A DNA stretch of 64,000 nt from positions 62,001 through 126,000 of the forward strand of contig NZ_WVHP01000021.1 in NCBI RefSeq assembly GCF_009834765.1, read 5' to 3'. Under the pieces are notes generated by a model. The model was given only the letters and a program-made list of their open reading frames with translations. It did no database searches and was not told where the DNA came from. The stretch is from Saccharibacter sp. EH611. Lineage in GTDB: Bacteria > Pseudomonadota > Alphaproteobacteria > Acetobacterales > Acetobacteraceae. Position numbers and translations under genes: made by a program. Shown in pieces: positions 7,069-15,908 of this stretch (position 1 is its first letter; the number at the start of each line of letters is the position of its first letter).

Positions 7069-9198
7069 ATGCGTCTAAAACGATGGCTTCTTCTTGCTGG
7101 GGTTGCATCAATGGGAGCTCTTTCCTTTGGTGCAGCTCACGCTGCCTCTGCCAATCCCTTTTTCCAGCCTAGCCCCTATCCCTATCAGGCGCCTGCTTTT
7201 GATCGGATTAAGGAAAGCGATTATCAGCCGGCCTTTGAACGTGGAATGGCGGATCACCTTCATGAGGTCAATGCGATCGCGAGGAGCAAGGAGGCGCCGA
7301 GCTTTGAGAATACGATTGTTGCGCTTGAAAAGTCAGGGCGTTTGTTAGACCGCGTGACGGAAACATTCTTTGGGGTGTATCAGGCCAATAGTACTCCTGT
7401 GTTGGATCGTGTGCAGAGCCGGGAAGCACCACGTCTTGCCCAGCATCAAGATGAGATTAACCTTAATGCGCGTCTTTTTGCGCGGATTAAGGCACTGTAT
7501 GACCAACGAGCCACTCTTGGGCTGAATGCGGAGCAATCTCAGCTTTTAGAGGTTTATTACCAGCAATTCGTGCATGCGGGGGCTTTGCTGTCTCCTGCGA
7601 AGAAGACACGGTTACGGGCGATTAATAAACGTGAGGCCGAGCTTGAATCCGCCTATCAGCAGCGCCTCGTAGCGGCGGCGCGTGATGGTGCGCTTGTGGT
7701 GGATCAGAGAGAGGCACTTGCTGGGCTAGATGACGCAACGATAAAGAACGCTCAGAAGGCAGCTTCAGACCGCCATCATCCCGGGAAGTTTTTGCTGAGT
7801 TTGCAAAACACGGTGCAACAGCCCGAGCTTGAGGCTCTACAGTCCCGCACGACGCGGCAGGCTTTGTTTGAGGCGAGCTGGACGCGGGCTGAACGAGGGG
7901 ACGCTCATGATACACGGGCAATTATTGCGGAGCTAGCGCAGTTGAGAGCGGAGAAGGCGGCTTTATTTGGCTATCCGAACTATGCGGCCTACGTGCTGTA
8001 TGACCAAATGGCCAAAACACCCGAGGCGGCGACGGGGTTTATGCAGCAGCTTGTTTCGGCTTTAGCAAAAGCTCAAAAACGTGAAGCCTCGCTTTTACAG
8101 AAGGCGATGGAGCACGATAAGCAAACAGGCACGCTCCAGCCATGGGATTGGCCGTATTATGCTGCACAGGTTAAACGTGAGAAATTTGCGTTTAATCAAG
8201 ATGAGCTAAAGCCCTATTTTGAGCTTAATCATGTCCTCACTGATGGTGTTTTCTATGCAGCGGAACAGCTCTATGGGCTGCATTTTAAGCAACGCCATGA
8301 CATCCCAACCTATCATCCCGATGTGATGGTTTATGAGGTATTTGACCACGATAATAGCCCGCTGGGCTTGATGTATTTTGATTATTTTAAGCGTGACACG
8401 AAGTCAGGTGGTGCGTGGATGTCCAATTTCGTTGGGCAATCTCATCTGCTTGGCACGAAGCCCGTGATTTATAATGTGGCAAATTTTGCCAAAGCGTCTG
8501 CAGGTCAACCACAGCTGATTACCTCAGATGATGTGGTGACGATGTTCCATGAATTTGGGCATGCATTGCATGGGCTGTTTGCTAACCAGACTTATCCGAC
8601 GCTATCAGGCACCAATGTTGCGCGTGATTTTGTGGAATTCCCGTCCCAGTTTAATGAGAATTGGGCTTTTGAGCCAAAAGTGCTCGCTCATTATGCGCGG
8701 CATTATCAAACGGGCCAGCCGATCCCAGAGGCTTTAGTGGCAAAGATGAAGAAAGCGGCACATTTCGACCAGTCTTATGCGCTGGGCGAGATTGTCACCG
8801 CAGCAACGCTTGATCTGCGTTGGCATGGGCTGTCTGCCATTGCACCACGCCAGAAGGTGGACATGTTTGAAGCGCAGGAGCTTGGGTCGATGGGGTTGGA
8901 TGTAGCCCAGGTACCGCCACGGTACCGATCCAGCACGTTCCTTCATATTTGGTCTAATGGGTATGCGGCGGGCTATTATGCATATCTCTGGACAGAAATG
9001 CTTGATCAGGATGCTTTTGCGTGGTTCAGCGCACATGGTGGACTCACGCGGGCCAATGGGCAGCGTTTTCGTGACTTGATTCTCTCGCAAGGTCATACGC
9101 AGGATTACGGTACAATGTTCCGGGCCTTTTATGGTCAAAACCCTGATATTGAGCCCATGTTGCGCCATCGTGGGCTCATGGAAGGCATGACACCCTAA
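7069..9198 (+). CDS. dcp: Exported M3 family peptidyl-dipeptidase (Dcp-like)
   Basis: Zinc metallopeptidase that removes dipeptides from peptide C-termini. The zinc site HEFGH is at 494-498, with the third ligand E523 in FVEFPSQF; active-site helper motifs near the C-terminus (YRSSTFLHIWSNGYAAGYY) are present. Starting at ATG 7069 gives a 709-residue protein with a clear Sec signal peptide cleaved near AHA|AS, placing it in the periplasm. An upstream GTG (6988) would bury this signal and is rejected. The ribosome site is GTGAGGG at about 7055. Full family length; possibly used for peptide scavenging. Confidence 0.94.
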   Translation: MRLKRWLLLAGVASMGALSFGAAHAASANPFFQPSPYPYQAPAFDRIKESDYQPAFERGMADHLHEVNAIARSKEAPSFENTIVALEKSGRLLDRVTETFFGVYQANSTPVLDRVQSREAPRLAQHQDEINLNARLFARIKALYDQRATLGLNAEQSQLLEVYYQQFVHAGALLSPAKKTRLRAINKREAELESAYQQRLVAAARDGALVVDQREALAGLDDATIKNAQKAASDRHHPGKFLLSLQNTVQQPELEALQSRTTRQALFEASWTRAERGDAHDTRAIIAELAQLRAEKAALFGYPNYAAYVLYDQMAKTPEAATGFMQQLVSALAKAQKREASLLQKAMEHDKQTGTLQPWDWPYYAAQVKREKFAFNQDELKPYFELNHVLTDGVFYAAEQLYGLHFKQRHDIPTYHPDVMVYEVFDHDNSPLGLMYFDYFKRDTKSGGAWMSNFVGQSHLLGTKPVIYNVANFAKASAGQPQLITSDDVVTMFHEFGHALHGLFANQTYPTLSGTNVARDFVEFPSQFNENWAFEPKVLAHYARHYQTGQPIPEALVAKMKKAAHFDQSYALGEIVTAATLDLRWHGLSAIAPRQKVDMFEAQELGSMGLDVAQVPPRYRSSTFLHIWSNGYAAGYYAYLWTEMLDQDAFAWFSAHGGLTRANGQRFRDLILSQGHTQDYGTMFRAFYGQNPDIEPMLRHRGLMEGMTP

Positions 9199-9210
9199 CG
9201 GAATAGGTTG

Positions 9211-9247
9211 ACGGGAGCTGCCAGAGGCGTGACAGTGGCGCTCCCGT
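9211..9247 (+). terminator. GC-rich hairpin after dcp, possible terminator
   Basis: ACGGGAGC (9211-9218) pairs with GCTCCCGT (9240-9247), with an additional GCCA/TGGC inner pairing. No T-tract follows, so it may be a Rho-independent terminator remnant, a transcript-end protector, or incidental. Confidence 0.35.
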
Positions 9248-9272
9248 AACAGGGAAAAGAAGGAATATGTGT

Positions 9273-9608
9273 ATGTCTAATTCTCTCACCGTAATTGCAG
9301 AGTTTGAAACGACGGCTGAGACGTTCCAGTCATTTTTAGATGTTTGCCATTCTGATGCAGAACGTTCCGTTACCGATGAGCCGGGTTGCTTGGATTTTGT
9401 GATTTTGACACCGCAAGATGAGCCCAATGTCATTGTATTGTACGAGATCTATAAAGATAAGGCAGCATTTGAGGAGCATGAAAAAGCCCCCCATTTTGCA
9501 GAATTCTCAGCTGCCTTAAAACGCTTGAATATCGTTACACGTCGTGTGCGGTTACATGAACGCCAAAATGACGTAAAGGCCTCAACATTCGGGGACGTTG
9601 ACTGCTAG
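9273..9608 (+). CDS. Antibiotic biosynthesis monooxygenase (ABM/YgiN-like) domain protein
   Basis: Small cytoplasmic dimeric alpha-beta barrel protein of the ABM superfamily, which includes quinol oxidases and haem-degrading enzymes; substrate unknown here. Family features are the opening strand LTVIAEFET, EPGCLDF, and the sequence VLYEIYKDKAAFEEHEKAPHF with its conserved YE...A...H.....F pattern. ATG 9273 is chosen because GAAGGA (9259-9264) is 8 bases upstream; ATG 9267 is too close. The C-terminus overlaps the convergent sdaA gene by 27 bases. Confidence 0.85.
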   Translation: MSNSLTVIAEFETTAETFQSFLDVCHSDAERSVTDEPGCLDFVILTPQDEPNVIVLYEIYKDKAAFEEHEKAPHFAEFSAALKRLNIVTRRVRLHERQNDVKASTFGDVDC

Positions 9609-10940
9609 CCCGCCAAGCGAGGTCTCTTTATAGCGGTGGTTCATGTCCCGGCCTGTTTCCGCCATCGTGCGGATGACATGATCAAGCGATACATAATGCG
9701 TGCCGTTTCCATGCATCGCGAGTGAGGTTGCGTTTACCGCTTTGACGGCACCAAAGGCGTTCCGCTCAATGCAAGGGATTTGTACGAGTCCCGCGACTGG
9801 GTCGCATGTCATTCCCAAATGATGTTCCATGGCGATTTCAGCGGCATTCTCAATATGGACGGCTTCTCCGCCTAGTGCGGCGGTAAGGCCACCTGCGGCC
9901 ATAGAAGAGGCAACGCCTACTTCCCCTTGGCAGCCGACTTCAGCACCAGAAATGGATGCGTTAAGCTTAAAAAGACCGCCGATAGCGGCGGCGGTGAGAA
10001 GAAACGTTCGACGTGTATTGCGCGAGTTTTCTGGACAGAAATCGTGAAGGTAGCGCAGCACAGCGGGGATAACGCCTGCGGCGCCATTTGTGGGAGCGGT
10101 AACCACACGCCCTCCCGCAGCGTTTTCTTCATTCACCGCCATAGCAAAAAGGCTAATCCAGCTCATAACGCGATGAGGTGAAGGCTGGTTATTGCCGCGG
10201 TCTTTTTCAAGTTTGTGATAAAGCTCGGCAGCACGTCTCTTAACATTAAGACGGCCGGGGAGAGGGGCCGTATGGTGTAGTCCATCTTCAACGCAGCTCA
10301 TCATGACGTGGTCAATACGGTCTAAGTAAGCGTTCACCTCATGTTGTGGGCGAAGAGCGCATTCATTGGCCATGACGATCTCAGCGATGGTCATGTTGTT
10401 CTCGCGGACATGATGGAGAAGCTCTTGGCTACTCTGGAACTCAAACGGCCCATCAGGAAGGGTATAGGAGGTTGTTTGAGCGGTTTCTTCGGAGGTAATG
10501 AACCCGCCTCCAACGGAGCAATAACGTTGCTTGAAAAGACTAGTGTCGTTGCTGTCGAACGCTTCAAATTGCAGTGTATTGGGGTGGATGGGAGGCGTGA
10601 CAGAGGTATCAAGAATGAGGTCTGTTTCAAGGTTAAAGGCGATAGAGTGATGGGGAAGAGTTAATTGATTTTCTTTCGTAACCGTTTTGATGATCTGCTG
10701 AGCGGCATGAGGATCTACTGTCTCAGGGGTTTCTCCTGTTAAGCCAAGCAATACAGCACGGCTAGTGCCGTGCCCGTCGGCTGTAAGGGCGAGAGAGCCA
10801 TAGAGTGTGATGACAAGGCGAGCAACGGGAAAATTTGGTGGAAGTTCTTCAGCAAAACGATGAGCGGCCCTCATCGGGCCGACTGTATGGGAAGAGGAAG
10901 GGCCAATACCAATCTTAAAGAGATCGAATAGGCTAATCAT
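9582..10940 (-). CDS. sdaA: L-serine dehydratase (iron-sulfur type, single chain)
   Basis: Deaminates L-serine to pyruvate and ammonia using a 4Fe-4S cluster. The 452-residue protein joins the beta domain (opening [21 protein letters not shown]) to the catalytic alpha domain, with conserved Cys in [17 protein letters not shown] and QIPCIERN that should bind the cluster. This is the fused, one-gene form. The 3' end overlaps the convergent ABM gene. No adjacent serine transporter is seen. The divergent upstream region (10941-11170) separates it from a small exported protein gene. Confidence 0.95.
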   Translation of the reverse strand: MISLFDLFKIGIGPSSSHTVGPMRAAHRFAEELPPNFPVARLVITLYGSLALTADGHGTSRAVLLGLTGETPETVDPHAAQQIIKTVTKENQLTLPHHSIAFNLETDLILDTSVTPPIHPNTLQFEAFDSNDTSLFKQRYCSVGGGFITSEETAQTTSYTLPDGPFEFQSSQELLHHVRENNMTIAEIVMANECALRPQHEVNAYLDRIDHVMMSCVEDGLHHTAPLPGRLNVKRRAAELYHKLEKDRGNNQPSPHRVMSWISLFAMAVNEENAAGGRVVTAPTNGAAGVIPAVLRYLHDFCPENSRNTRRTFLLTAAAIGGLFKLNASISGAEVGCQGEVGVASSMAAGGLTAALGGEAVHIENAAEIAMEHHLGMTCDPVAGLVQIPCIERNAFGAVKAVNATSLAMHGNGTHYVSLDHVIRTMAETGRDMNHRYKETSLGGLAVNVPEC

Positions 10941-11099
10941 GAGAAGCAGCTCTCCGTCGGTGCGATGGTCTCCTCACTTTATGGGACGGTAGCACTAGTT
11001 TTATAAGGGGTTAAAATTTATTTTTATATCGTATTGATCTGTCATCATGTTGTCACATAAGCTGACTGTCCCGCGCGATATGAAGAAAACACATTATTG

Positions 11100-11114
11100 T
11101 GATAATAATTGCAA
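11100..11114 (+). promoter_or_regulatory. Weak Fur-like half-palindrome
   Basis: TGATAATAATTGCAA matches 11 of 15 positions of the 7-1-7 Fur consensus TGATAATNATTATCA, with a perfect left half only. It lies about 57 bases before the small exported protein gene. Suggestive at best. Confidence 0.25.
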
Positions 11115-11170
11115 AAGACCTCGCATAGCTCCATGTCTAAGGATACAAAATAGGTGAGGAGTATGGTGTT

Positions 11171-11626
11171 ATGACAATGGTATTCCCGCGAATGAATGCG
11201 CTTGTATCAGGGGCTGTGGCGGCGATGTTGGTCTCGAGCCCTGCTTTGGCGCGAGAAATGCCCGCAAAGCCTGTGGGCCATGTGAGCTTTGAAACTCATT
11301 CAGCTGATTTAGGTGTTGGTTATACATGGGGAGAGGGGAAGCTTACCTATGGTCATCACACATACCGTTTTAAGATCAAGGGTGGAAACGCGGTTTCGCT
11401 TGGCTACTCATCGTTAAAAGCCGAAGGGGAGGTGTATAACCTCAAACATCTTCGTGATTTTGATGGCGCCTATGGAGCGGTGACAGCGGAAGCGACGATG
11501 TCGAAGGGGGTTGGCGCCTCTCTTTTGAAAAACAGTAATGGTGTTCGTCTGAAGTTGACGTCTAAGGCGACGGGTGCACGTTTGGCAGCTGGGCTGCAAG
11601 GTGTAAACTTTGAGATCGAGAATTGA
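11171..11626 (+). CDS. Small exported protein of unknown function
   Basis: A 151-residue protein with a Sec signal peptide (hydrophobic stretch about 9-26, cleavage after ALA) and a mature part rich in Gly and beta-strand-like alternation (GVGYTWGEGKLTYGHHTYRF). The C-terminal half resembles the small glycine-rich envelope proteins grouped near DUF1134 or YSC84-like families, but I cannot assign a family with confidence. ATG 11171 follows GAGGAG (11155-11160) at about 10 bases. A partial Fur-like site lies upstream. It stands alone, with about 1 kb without intact genes downstream. Confidence 0.65.
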   Translation: MTMVFPRMNALVSGAVAAMLVSSPALAREMPAKPVGHVSFETHSADLGVGYTWGEGKLTYGHHTYRFKIKGGNAVSLGYSSLKAEGEVYNLKHLRDFDGAYGAVTAEATMSKGVGASLLKNSNGVRLKLTSKATGARLAAGLQGVNFEIEN

Positions 11627-11652
11627 GCAGGCACGCTTATTTGATGTGAAAC

Positions 11653-11697
11653 GTGGGTTTGTGGGATAGCGATAGAAAGCATCGTTCACAAACCTAC
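11653..11697 (+). terminator. Inverted repeat downstream of exported-protein gene
   Basis: GTGGGTTTGTG (11653-11663) pairs with CACAAACCTAC (11687-11697), 11 bp with one G-T pair, and an inner CGAT/ATCG pairing. It sits 27 bases after the stop codon. No T-tract follows, so terminator function is uncertain. Confidence 0.4.
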
Positions 11698-12240
11698 GGA
11701 GCAGAAAAAGTAGCTGCTCTTGCCGTGTTGAGTAAGCTGTTTTCAGATAAAAAAGCTGAAGAGAGAGCTTGGTTTGCTACAATTTACTCCAGCTTGTGTG
11801 ATGCACCCCGTTAACGGGGATCGGATAAGCTGGGGTTTGTTAGGGTGGAGAGCTGTAGTCTATCGGATGATCCTTAAATGATGTATGTGGATGTTGGGAC
11901 TGAGTGCATCTCAGGAAGAGAATGATACGGTGATTTACTGAATTTTTACCTATCGATCCATAACCAACAGTCAGAAGATTTGTCCGCTGAAATGCTTTTC
12001 TGGCAGTGTTTAATACGCGTAGTGATATAAAGCGATCTATTTAGGTCACGTTGACAAAAGATCCATGCGATTTTCTAAAAATCTGATTTATTCCCTACGT
12101 GAAAAGATAACGGGCGGAAAAACAGGCATAACACGAGAGTGATTCGATAATTCTAGAATGGGTGGCGATCACCGACTCACTTTTGCTTCCTGAATGTGGA
12201 CGCTGGGCACGTTCGGCTTGATGGAGCTGTCTGTTTCAAA
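11698..12240. other. Non-coding stretch without recognised gene
   Basis: About 540 bases with stops in all frames and no motif I recognise. Because a transposase remnant follows directly, this may be further decayed insertion-sequence DNA, but no terminal inverted repeats or target duplication are visible. Confidence 0.5.
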
Positions 12241-12450
12241 CCCGAAAGCTATGCTGGTCGTTCGAGGCAAGACAGTGACAATTTCCGACAGATATTGCGA
12301 ATCCATGCGCTCTTGCCCATGTCATTCCATCACGTAAAGGCCGTAACTACATTGAGCGATGTTCAATAGCTCGTGCGGTTCTGACGCATCGCTTTTTGAT
12401 ATGACAAGACAGCCCTTTCTCTCATGAGTTTTTCAATCACGCCCCTACAA
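12241..12450 (+). pseudogene. Degenerate IS5-family transposase C-terminus
   Basis: Fragments of the conserved C-terminal part of IS5/IS1031-type transposases can be read in order but in shifting frames. CGAGGC-AAGACAGTGAC gives RG(Y)DSD followed by NFRQ near 12263-12290. IPSRKGRNYIER is read around 12321-12360, a broken IERMF segment follows, and RIAF-stop-YDKTA near 12388-12420 corresponds to the family's RRIATRYDK. At least two frameshifts and one stop make it non-functional. The N-terminal half and the element ends are not recognisable. The call rests on motif order recalled from the family, so it is moderately sure. Confidence 0.6.
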
Positions 12451-12667
12451 GGCTCTGGAGCAAATTTACTGCCAACATGACTTAGAAAATACGATGTTTC
12501 TCGTCAGAGCGCTCATTTATAACCTCCTGAAGAGGGTCTCAATAAGCTGACCTATAGGATTATTCATTGCATGAATCGAAACATTGGCTTGGTTAAACGG
12601 CAGTGTTTTTTCTTTTGTGTGAAAACAGGGTAGAAGCAAGTGACCTCATGTGAAGGAACGTGCCTTT

Positions 12668-13912
12668 ATGCCTTGTGATGCTCAGTTGATGCCACCGTCG
12701 TTTCGCTCTTCCCGCGCGCAACGATGGCAAGCTGTTTTCGGTTCTGCTGTTGGGTATATGATGGATGGGTTCGACCTGTTGGTCATGGGGTTTATGATTC
12801 CTGTTTTATCTCAGGATCTGCACCTTCTTCCTGTACAAACAGCATCTCTCGTAACGGCTACATTGCTGGGGACGGTTATCGGAGGGGTTTTCTTCGGGGC
12901 GCTGTCTGATCGTCTCGGACGTGTACGGGTGCTCGCTTGGAGTATTTTACTTTTCGCTGTGGCATCAGGGCTAAGTGCTCTTGCCTATGGTTATTGGGAC
13001 TTGCTTTGTTATCGCGTGATTACCGGGATTGGGCTCGGGGGAGAGTTCGGAATAGGGATGGCACTCGTCGCTGAGAGCTGGCCTGCGGCGTATCGTACGC
13101 GCGCATCGTCTTATGTTGGGTTAGGATGGCAGCTAGGTGTCTTGGCTGCAGCGCTGTTAACGCCTTTGCTTCTCCCCCTCGTCGGTTGGCGGGGTTTGTT
13201 TGCCCTCGGTGCTGTCCCAGCTCTCGTAGCCTATGGCTTCCGTAATGGCATGGTTGAGCCTGTGAGAAATGATAATTCTTCTGGGGAAGGGACAAAGGCC
13301 GTTCTGTACGCTTTTTTTGCTGATAAAAGACGATGCTGCACAACGCTTGGTGTGTTCCTGATCTGTGCTATTCAAAACTTTGGTTATTATGGGGTGATGA
13401 TTTGGTTGCCCAATTATTTGAACAGCACGTTAGGCTATAGCACGACACGTTCAGGACTGTGGACGGCAGTGACAATACTGGGGATGATCGCTGGTATGAT
13501 GGTCTTTGGTTATGTTGCTGATCGTATCGGCCAAAAACGGGCATTCCGGTTCTGGATGATGGGGGCAGCTGTCATGGTCGTTGTCTATGCAATGCTTCAT
13601 ACGCCTCTTACCTTGTTAATCGGTGGCGCCGTGATGGGTTTTTTCGTTAATGGGATGATTGGCGGTTATGGCGCTTTGATCAGCACACTTTATCCGCGCG
13701 CTGTACGTGCAACAGCTCAGACCGTGTTGTTTAATGCAGGCCGGATGGTTGGTGGTTTTGGGCCAGTTATCATCGGTATTTTAGCCGAGCATATTGGTTT
13801 TAGTGTAACGATTAGCCTACTGGCGTGCCTTTATCTTGTTGATATGGCAGCGCTTGCGCTTATCTTCCTGAAGGGAGGAGAAGCGGAGGATATGACCGCT
13901 GTTAACAACTGA
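12668..13912 (+). CDS. MFS transporter, aromatic acid/sugar symporter-like
   Basis: Inner-membrane permease of the major facilitator superfamily with about 12 hydrophobic segments. The N-terminal DGFDLLVMG and GALSDRLGRVR (loop 2-3 signature) and the repeat YVADRIGQKRAF in the second half resemble the aromatic acid:H+ symporter branch, so an organic acid substrate is likely, but substrate cannot be fixed. ATG 12668 is supported by AAGGAA (12653-12658) at 9 bases; a GTG at 12650 is less likely. About 414 residues, intact. It lies between an IS remnant and a J-domain gene with no metabolic partner nearby. Confidence 0.85.
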   Translation: MPCDAQLMPPSFRSSRAQRWQAVFGSAVGYMMDGFDLLVMGFMIPVLSQDLHLLPVQTASLVTATLLGTVIGGVFFGALSDRLGRVRVLAWSILLFAVASGLSALAYGYWDLLCYRVITGIGLGGEFGIGMALVAESWPAAYRTRASSYVGLGWQLGVLAAALLTPLLLPLVGWRGLFALGAVPALVAYGFRNGMVEPVRNDNSSGEGTKAVLYAFFADKRRCCTTLGVFLICAIQNFGYYGVMIWLPNYLNSTLGYSTTRSGLWTAVTILGMIAGMMVFGYVADRIGQKRAFRFWMMGAAVMVVVYAMLHTPLTLLIGGAVMGFFVNGMIGGYGALISTLYPRAVRATAQTVLFNAGRMVGGFGPVIIGILAEHIGFSVTISLLACLYLVDMAALALIFLKGGEAEDMTAVNN

Positions 13913-14016
13913 TTGGCTATTGTATCTTTAAAAGACAGGCACCTTGGCAGAATTGATCGAGGATTATAAAATGTGAAGACAGTGCTGGGCTGCTTCATTG
14001 CATTAAAGGATATCAG

Positions 14017-14493
14017 ATGACTGAGCGGACACGGCGTTATGTCGTTTTGGAAAGAGAAGACATATGGCTGGCTGTCCTTGATAATAGTCAGAATGATATG
14101 GGTTTTTTGGATATCTATGTAGAACAAGGATTCCGCCCATATGATTATGCTTTTAGGCATTTCTACTCGTCTATTACCGCAAAAACTCCGCAGGAGGCGG
14201 TTGATATTGCAAAAGAGGATAAAGCATTAGAAATTAATACGCTGCGATCCGAAATTTTTCGTTTAAAAGAAGAGTTGAGGCGGTTTCATCATCAAGAACA
14301 ACGTCAATTTACCCCCGATATGTTAAATCCTTATGATGTTCTGGGCGTTTCACGGACAGCAGATTTTAACATTATTCGAGAAAAAAGACGGCAATATTTG
14401 CGTTTTTTCCATCCAGATCACGGTAATGGCTCGAAACTTCTTTTTCAGATTATTAATAGGGCCTTTCAGAGGATTGAGGAACGGCATAAATAG
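14017..14493 (+). CDS. J-domain (DnaJ-like) protein
   Basis: A 158-residue cytoplasmic protein. The N-terminal 75 residues are of no family I recognise (RYVVLEREDIWLAVLDN...); a charged helix follows (about 75-100), then a C-terminal J-domain (about 108-158) with NPYDVLGVSRTA and the Hsp70-stimulating HPD at 132-134. Canonical DnaJ has the J-domain at the N-terminus and a Gly/Phe region, so this is a specialised co-chaperone or a protein that only borrows the fold. No dnaK is adjacent. The gene is AT-richer than the housekeeping genes around it. Confidence 0.78.
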   Translation: MTERTRRYVVLEREDIWLAVLDNSQNDMGFLDIYVEQGFRPYDYAFRHFYSSITAKTPQEAVDIAKEDKALEINTLRSEIFRLKEELRRFHHQEQRQFTPDMLNPYDVLGVSRTADFNIIREKRRQYLRFFHPDHGNGSKLLFQIINRAFQRIEERHK

Positions 14494-14584
14494 GGTTTTG
14501 TGATGGTAGTATTGAATAATGTGGAGATATTTATCTATCAACATGTTACGTGCATTGCAAAAGTGAAGTGGGGAATGGTTATTT

Positions 14585-15793
14585 ATGTCTGAATTGTCTG
14601 AATTGTCTGATGTAAAGATTGGTATTGATGGCCTTAATCTAGCACTTAGTCGTGGCACGGGGGTCGCGACTTATGCACGTGTGCTGGCGGCAACTTTGCA
14701 GGGGATGGGGGCTCAGGTGGATGCTCTTTATGGTTTGCCTGCCCCCCCCTTATATACCGCGGCATAAAAGAGAAGAACATTTTTTCAATAGCTTAGCTCA
14801 TAATGATGTTGGGGCACCACGACCGCGCTGTCCTCATCCTTTTTGGTTGTATGAGACGCTTCATCATTTTATAGGGCACAAAGCGGTCTCTGTTCCTGTA
14901 ACTGATGAGAAACACGCTCAAGGCTATCAAAGAAATATTCCATCGGGGGTAGGAGTTTTCAACGTCCCCCATCTTTTTCGTGTAGCGCAAGGTTTTTTCG
15001 AAAGACAGGACGGTTTGTCCCTGTAATAATGCCTGAGACAACCTTAGATGATCTTCCTCTTTATTCCAAAATGATTAGGAAAATTGCGCAAGATTCTGCG
15101 GTAATTTGCACGGTATCAGAAACGTCTAAGAGTGATATCATACGTCTTTTTCCAGAAAGTAATGGTAAGGTCTTTAATACGTATCAAGCGCACGTACCTC
15201 ACCAAACGCATGGGGACGAGAGGGTAAAAGATGACTTGGTTATGAAAAAATTTAGGTTGAGTGCAGGTCATTATTATCTCTTCTTCGGGCAGTTGGAACC
15301 TAAAAAGAATATCGGTCGTCTGTTGGAGGCTTTTCTCGCGTCTCCTGCCAAACGCCCTCTCGTGCTAGTGGGATCTCATGGTTGGAAGCAAGATGAAGAA
15401 CTGCGCCTTTTGCCAAAGGCACTAGAGAGTGGTCGGGTTGTGCATATTCCCTACCTTCCCGAAGAGGAGCTTCTTGCGTTGATTAGGCAGACACGAGCTG
15501 TGCTGTTCCCTTCCATTGCAGAAGGGTTCGGGCTTCCTGTGTTTGAAGCTTTTAGCCAAGGAACGGCTGTTTTAACCTCAAAAAGAGGAGCTTTAGGTGA
15601 AGTTGCGGGTGATGCTGCTTTGTTAGTGGAGCCCTACGATGTGTCATCTATTCGTGATGGTATCATGATTCTAGATCAAGACGATGCTTTATGTTCCCGA
15701 CTTCAAAAAAGAGGATTGGAGCGGTGCGAATATTTTAATATTGAGCGTTATCAAGGGCGGCTACGTCATTTTTATCATGATGTATTATCATAA
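14585..15793 (+). pseudogene. GT4 glycosyltransferase broken by two homopolymer frameshifts
   Basis: Family 4 glycosyltransferase, probably for exopolysaccharide. The start (KIGIDGLNLALSRGTGVATYAR) reads in one frame to a C8 tract (14742-14749), after which the protein continues one frame over (PRHKREEHFF... to FNVPHLFRVAQGFF). It returns to the first frame at a T6 tract (14993-14998), reading KTGRFVPVIMPETTLDD, CTVSETS, EPKKNIGRLLEAF and EGFGLPVFEAF, the donor-binding end. C7 and T7 would restore one frame of about 400 codons. A segment with the usual HWTYP and HDLVP motifs also seems missing between FVPV and MPETT. The 9-base repeat TCTGAATTG occurs at the 5' end. manC follows. Confidence 0.75.
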
Positions 15794-15908
15794 TCCTTTG
15801 CTCATTATATTTTCGTGGATTGTAAGAATGAATATTATTTAGATGATTATCAAATATGGAAGGGAGTGTTAAATGACATAGTTGTGTTTTCTAGAAAATG
15901 GCGATTTT

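Noticed and set aside
12241-12450. Intact insertion sequence
   Set aside because: The transposase is fragmented in several frames, its N-terminal half is not found, and no terminal inverted repeats or target duplication are visible.
15029-15793. The 254-codon frame as a separate, complete glycosyltransferase
   Set aside because: The frame extends upstream of its ATG with family sequence (KTGRFVPVI), there is no ribosome site, and the acceptor-binding half would be missing; it is the 3' part of a broken gene.
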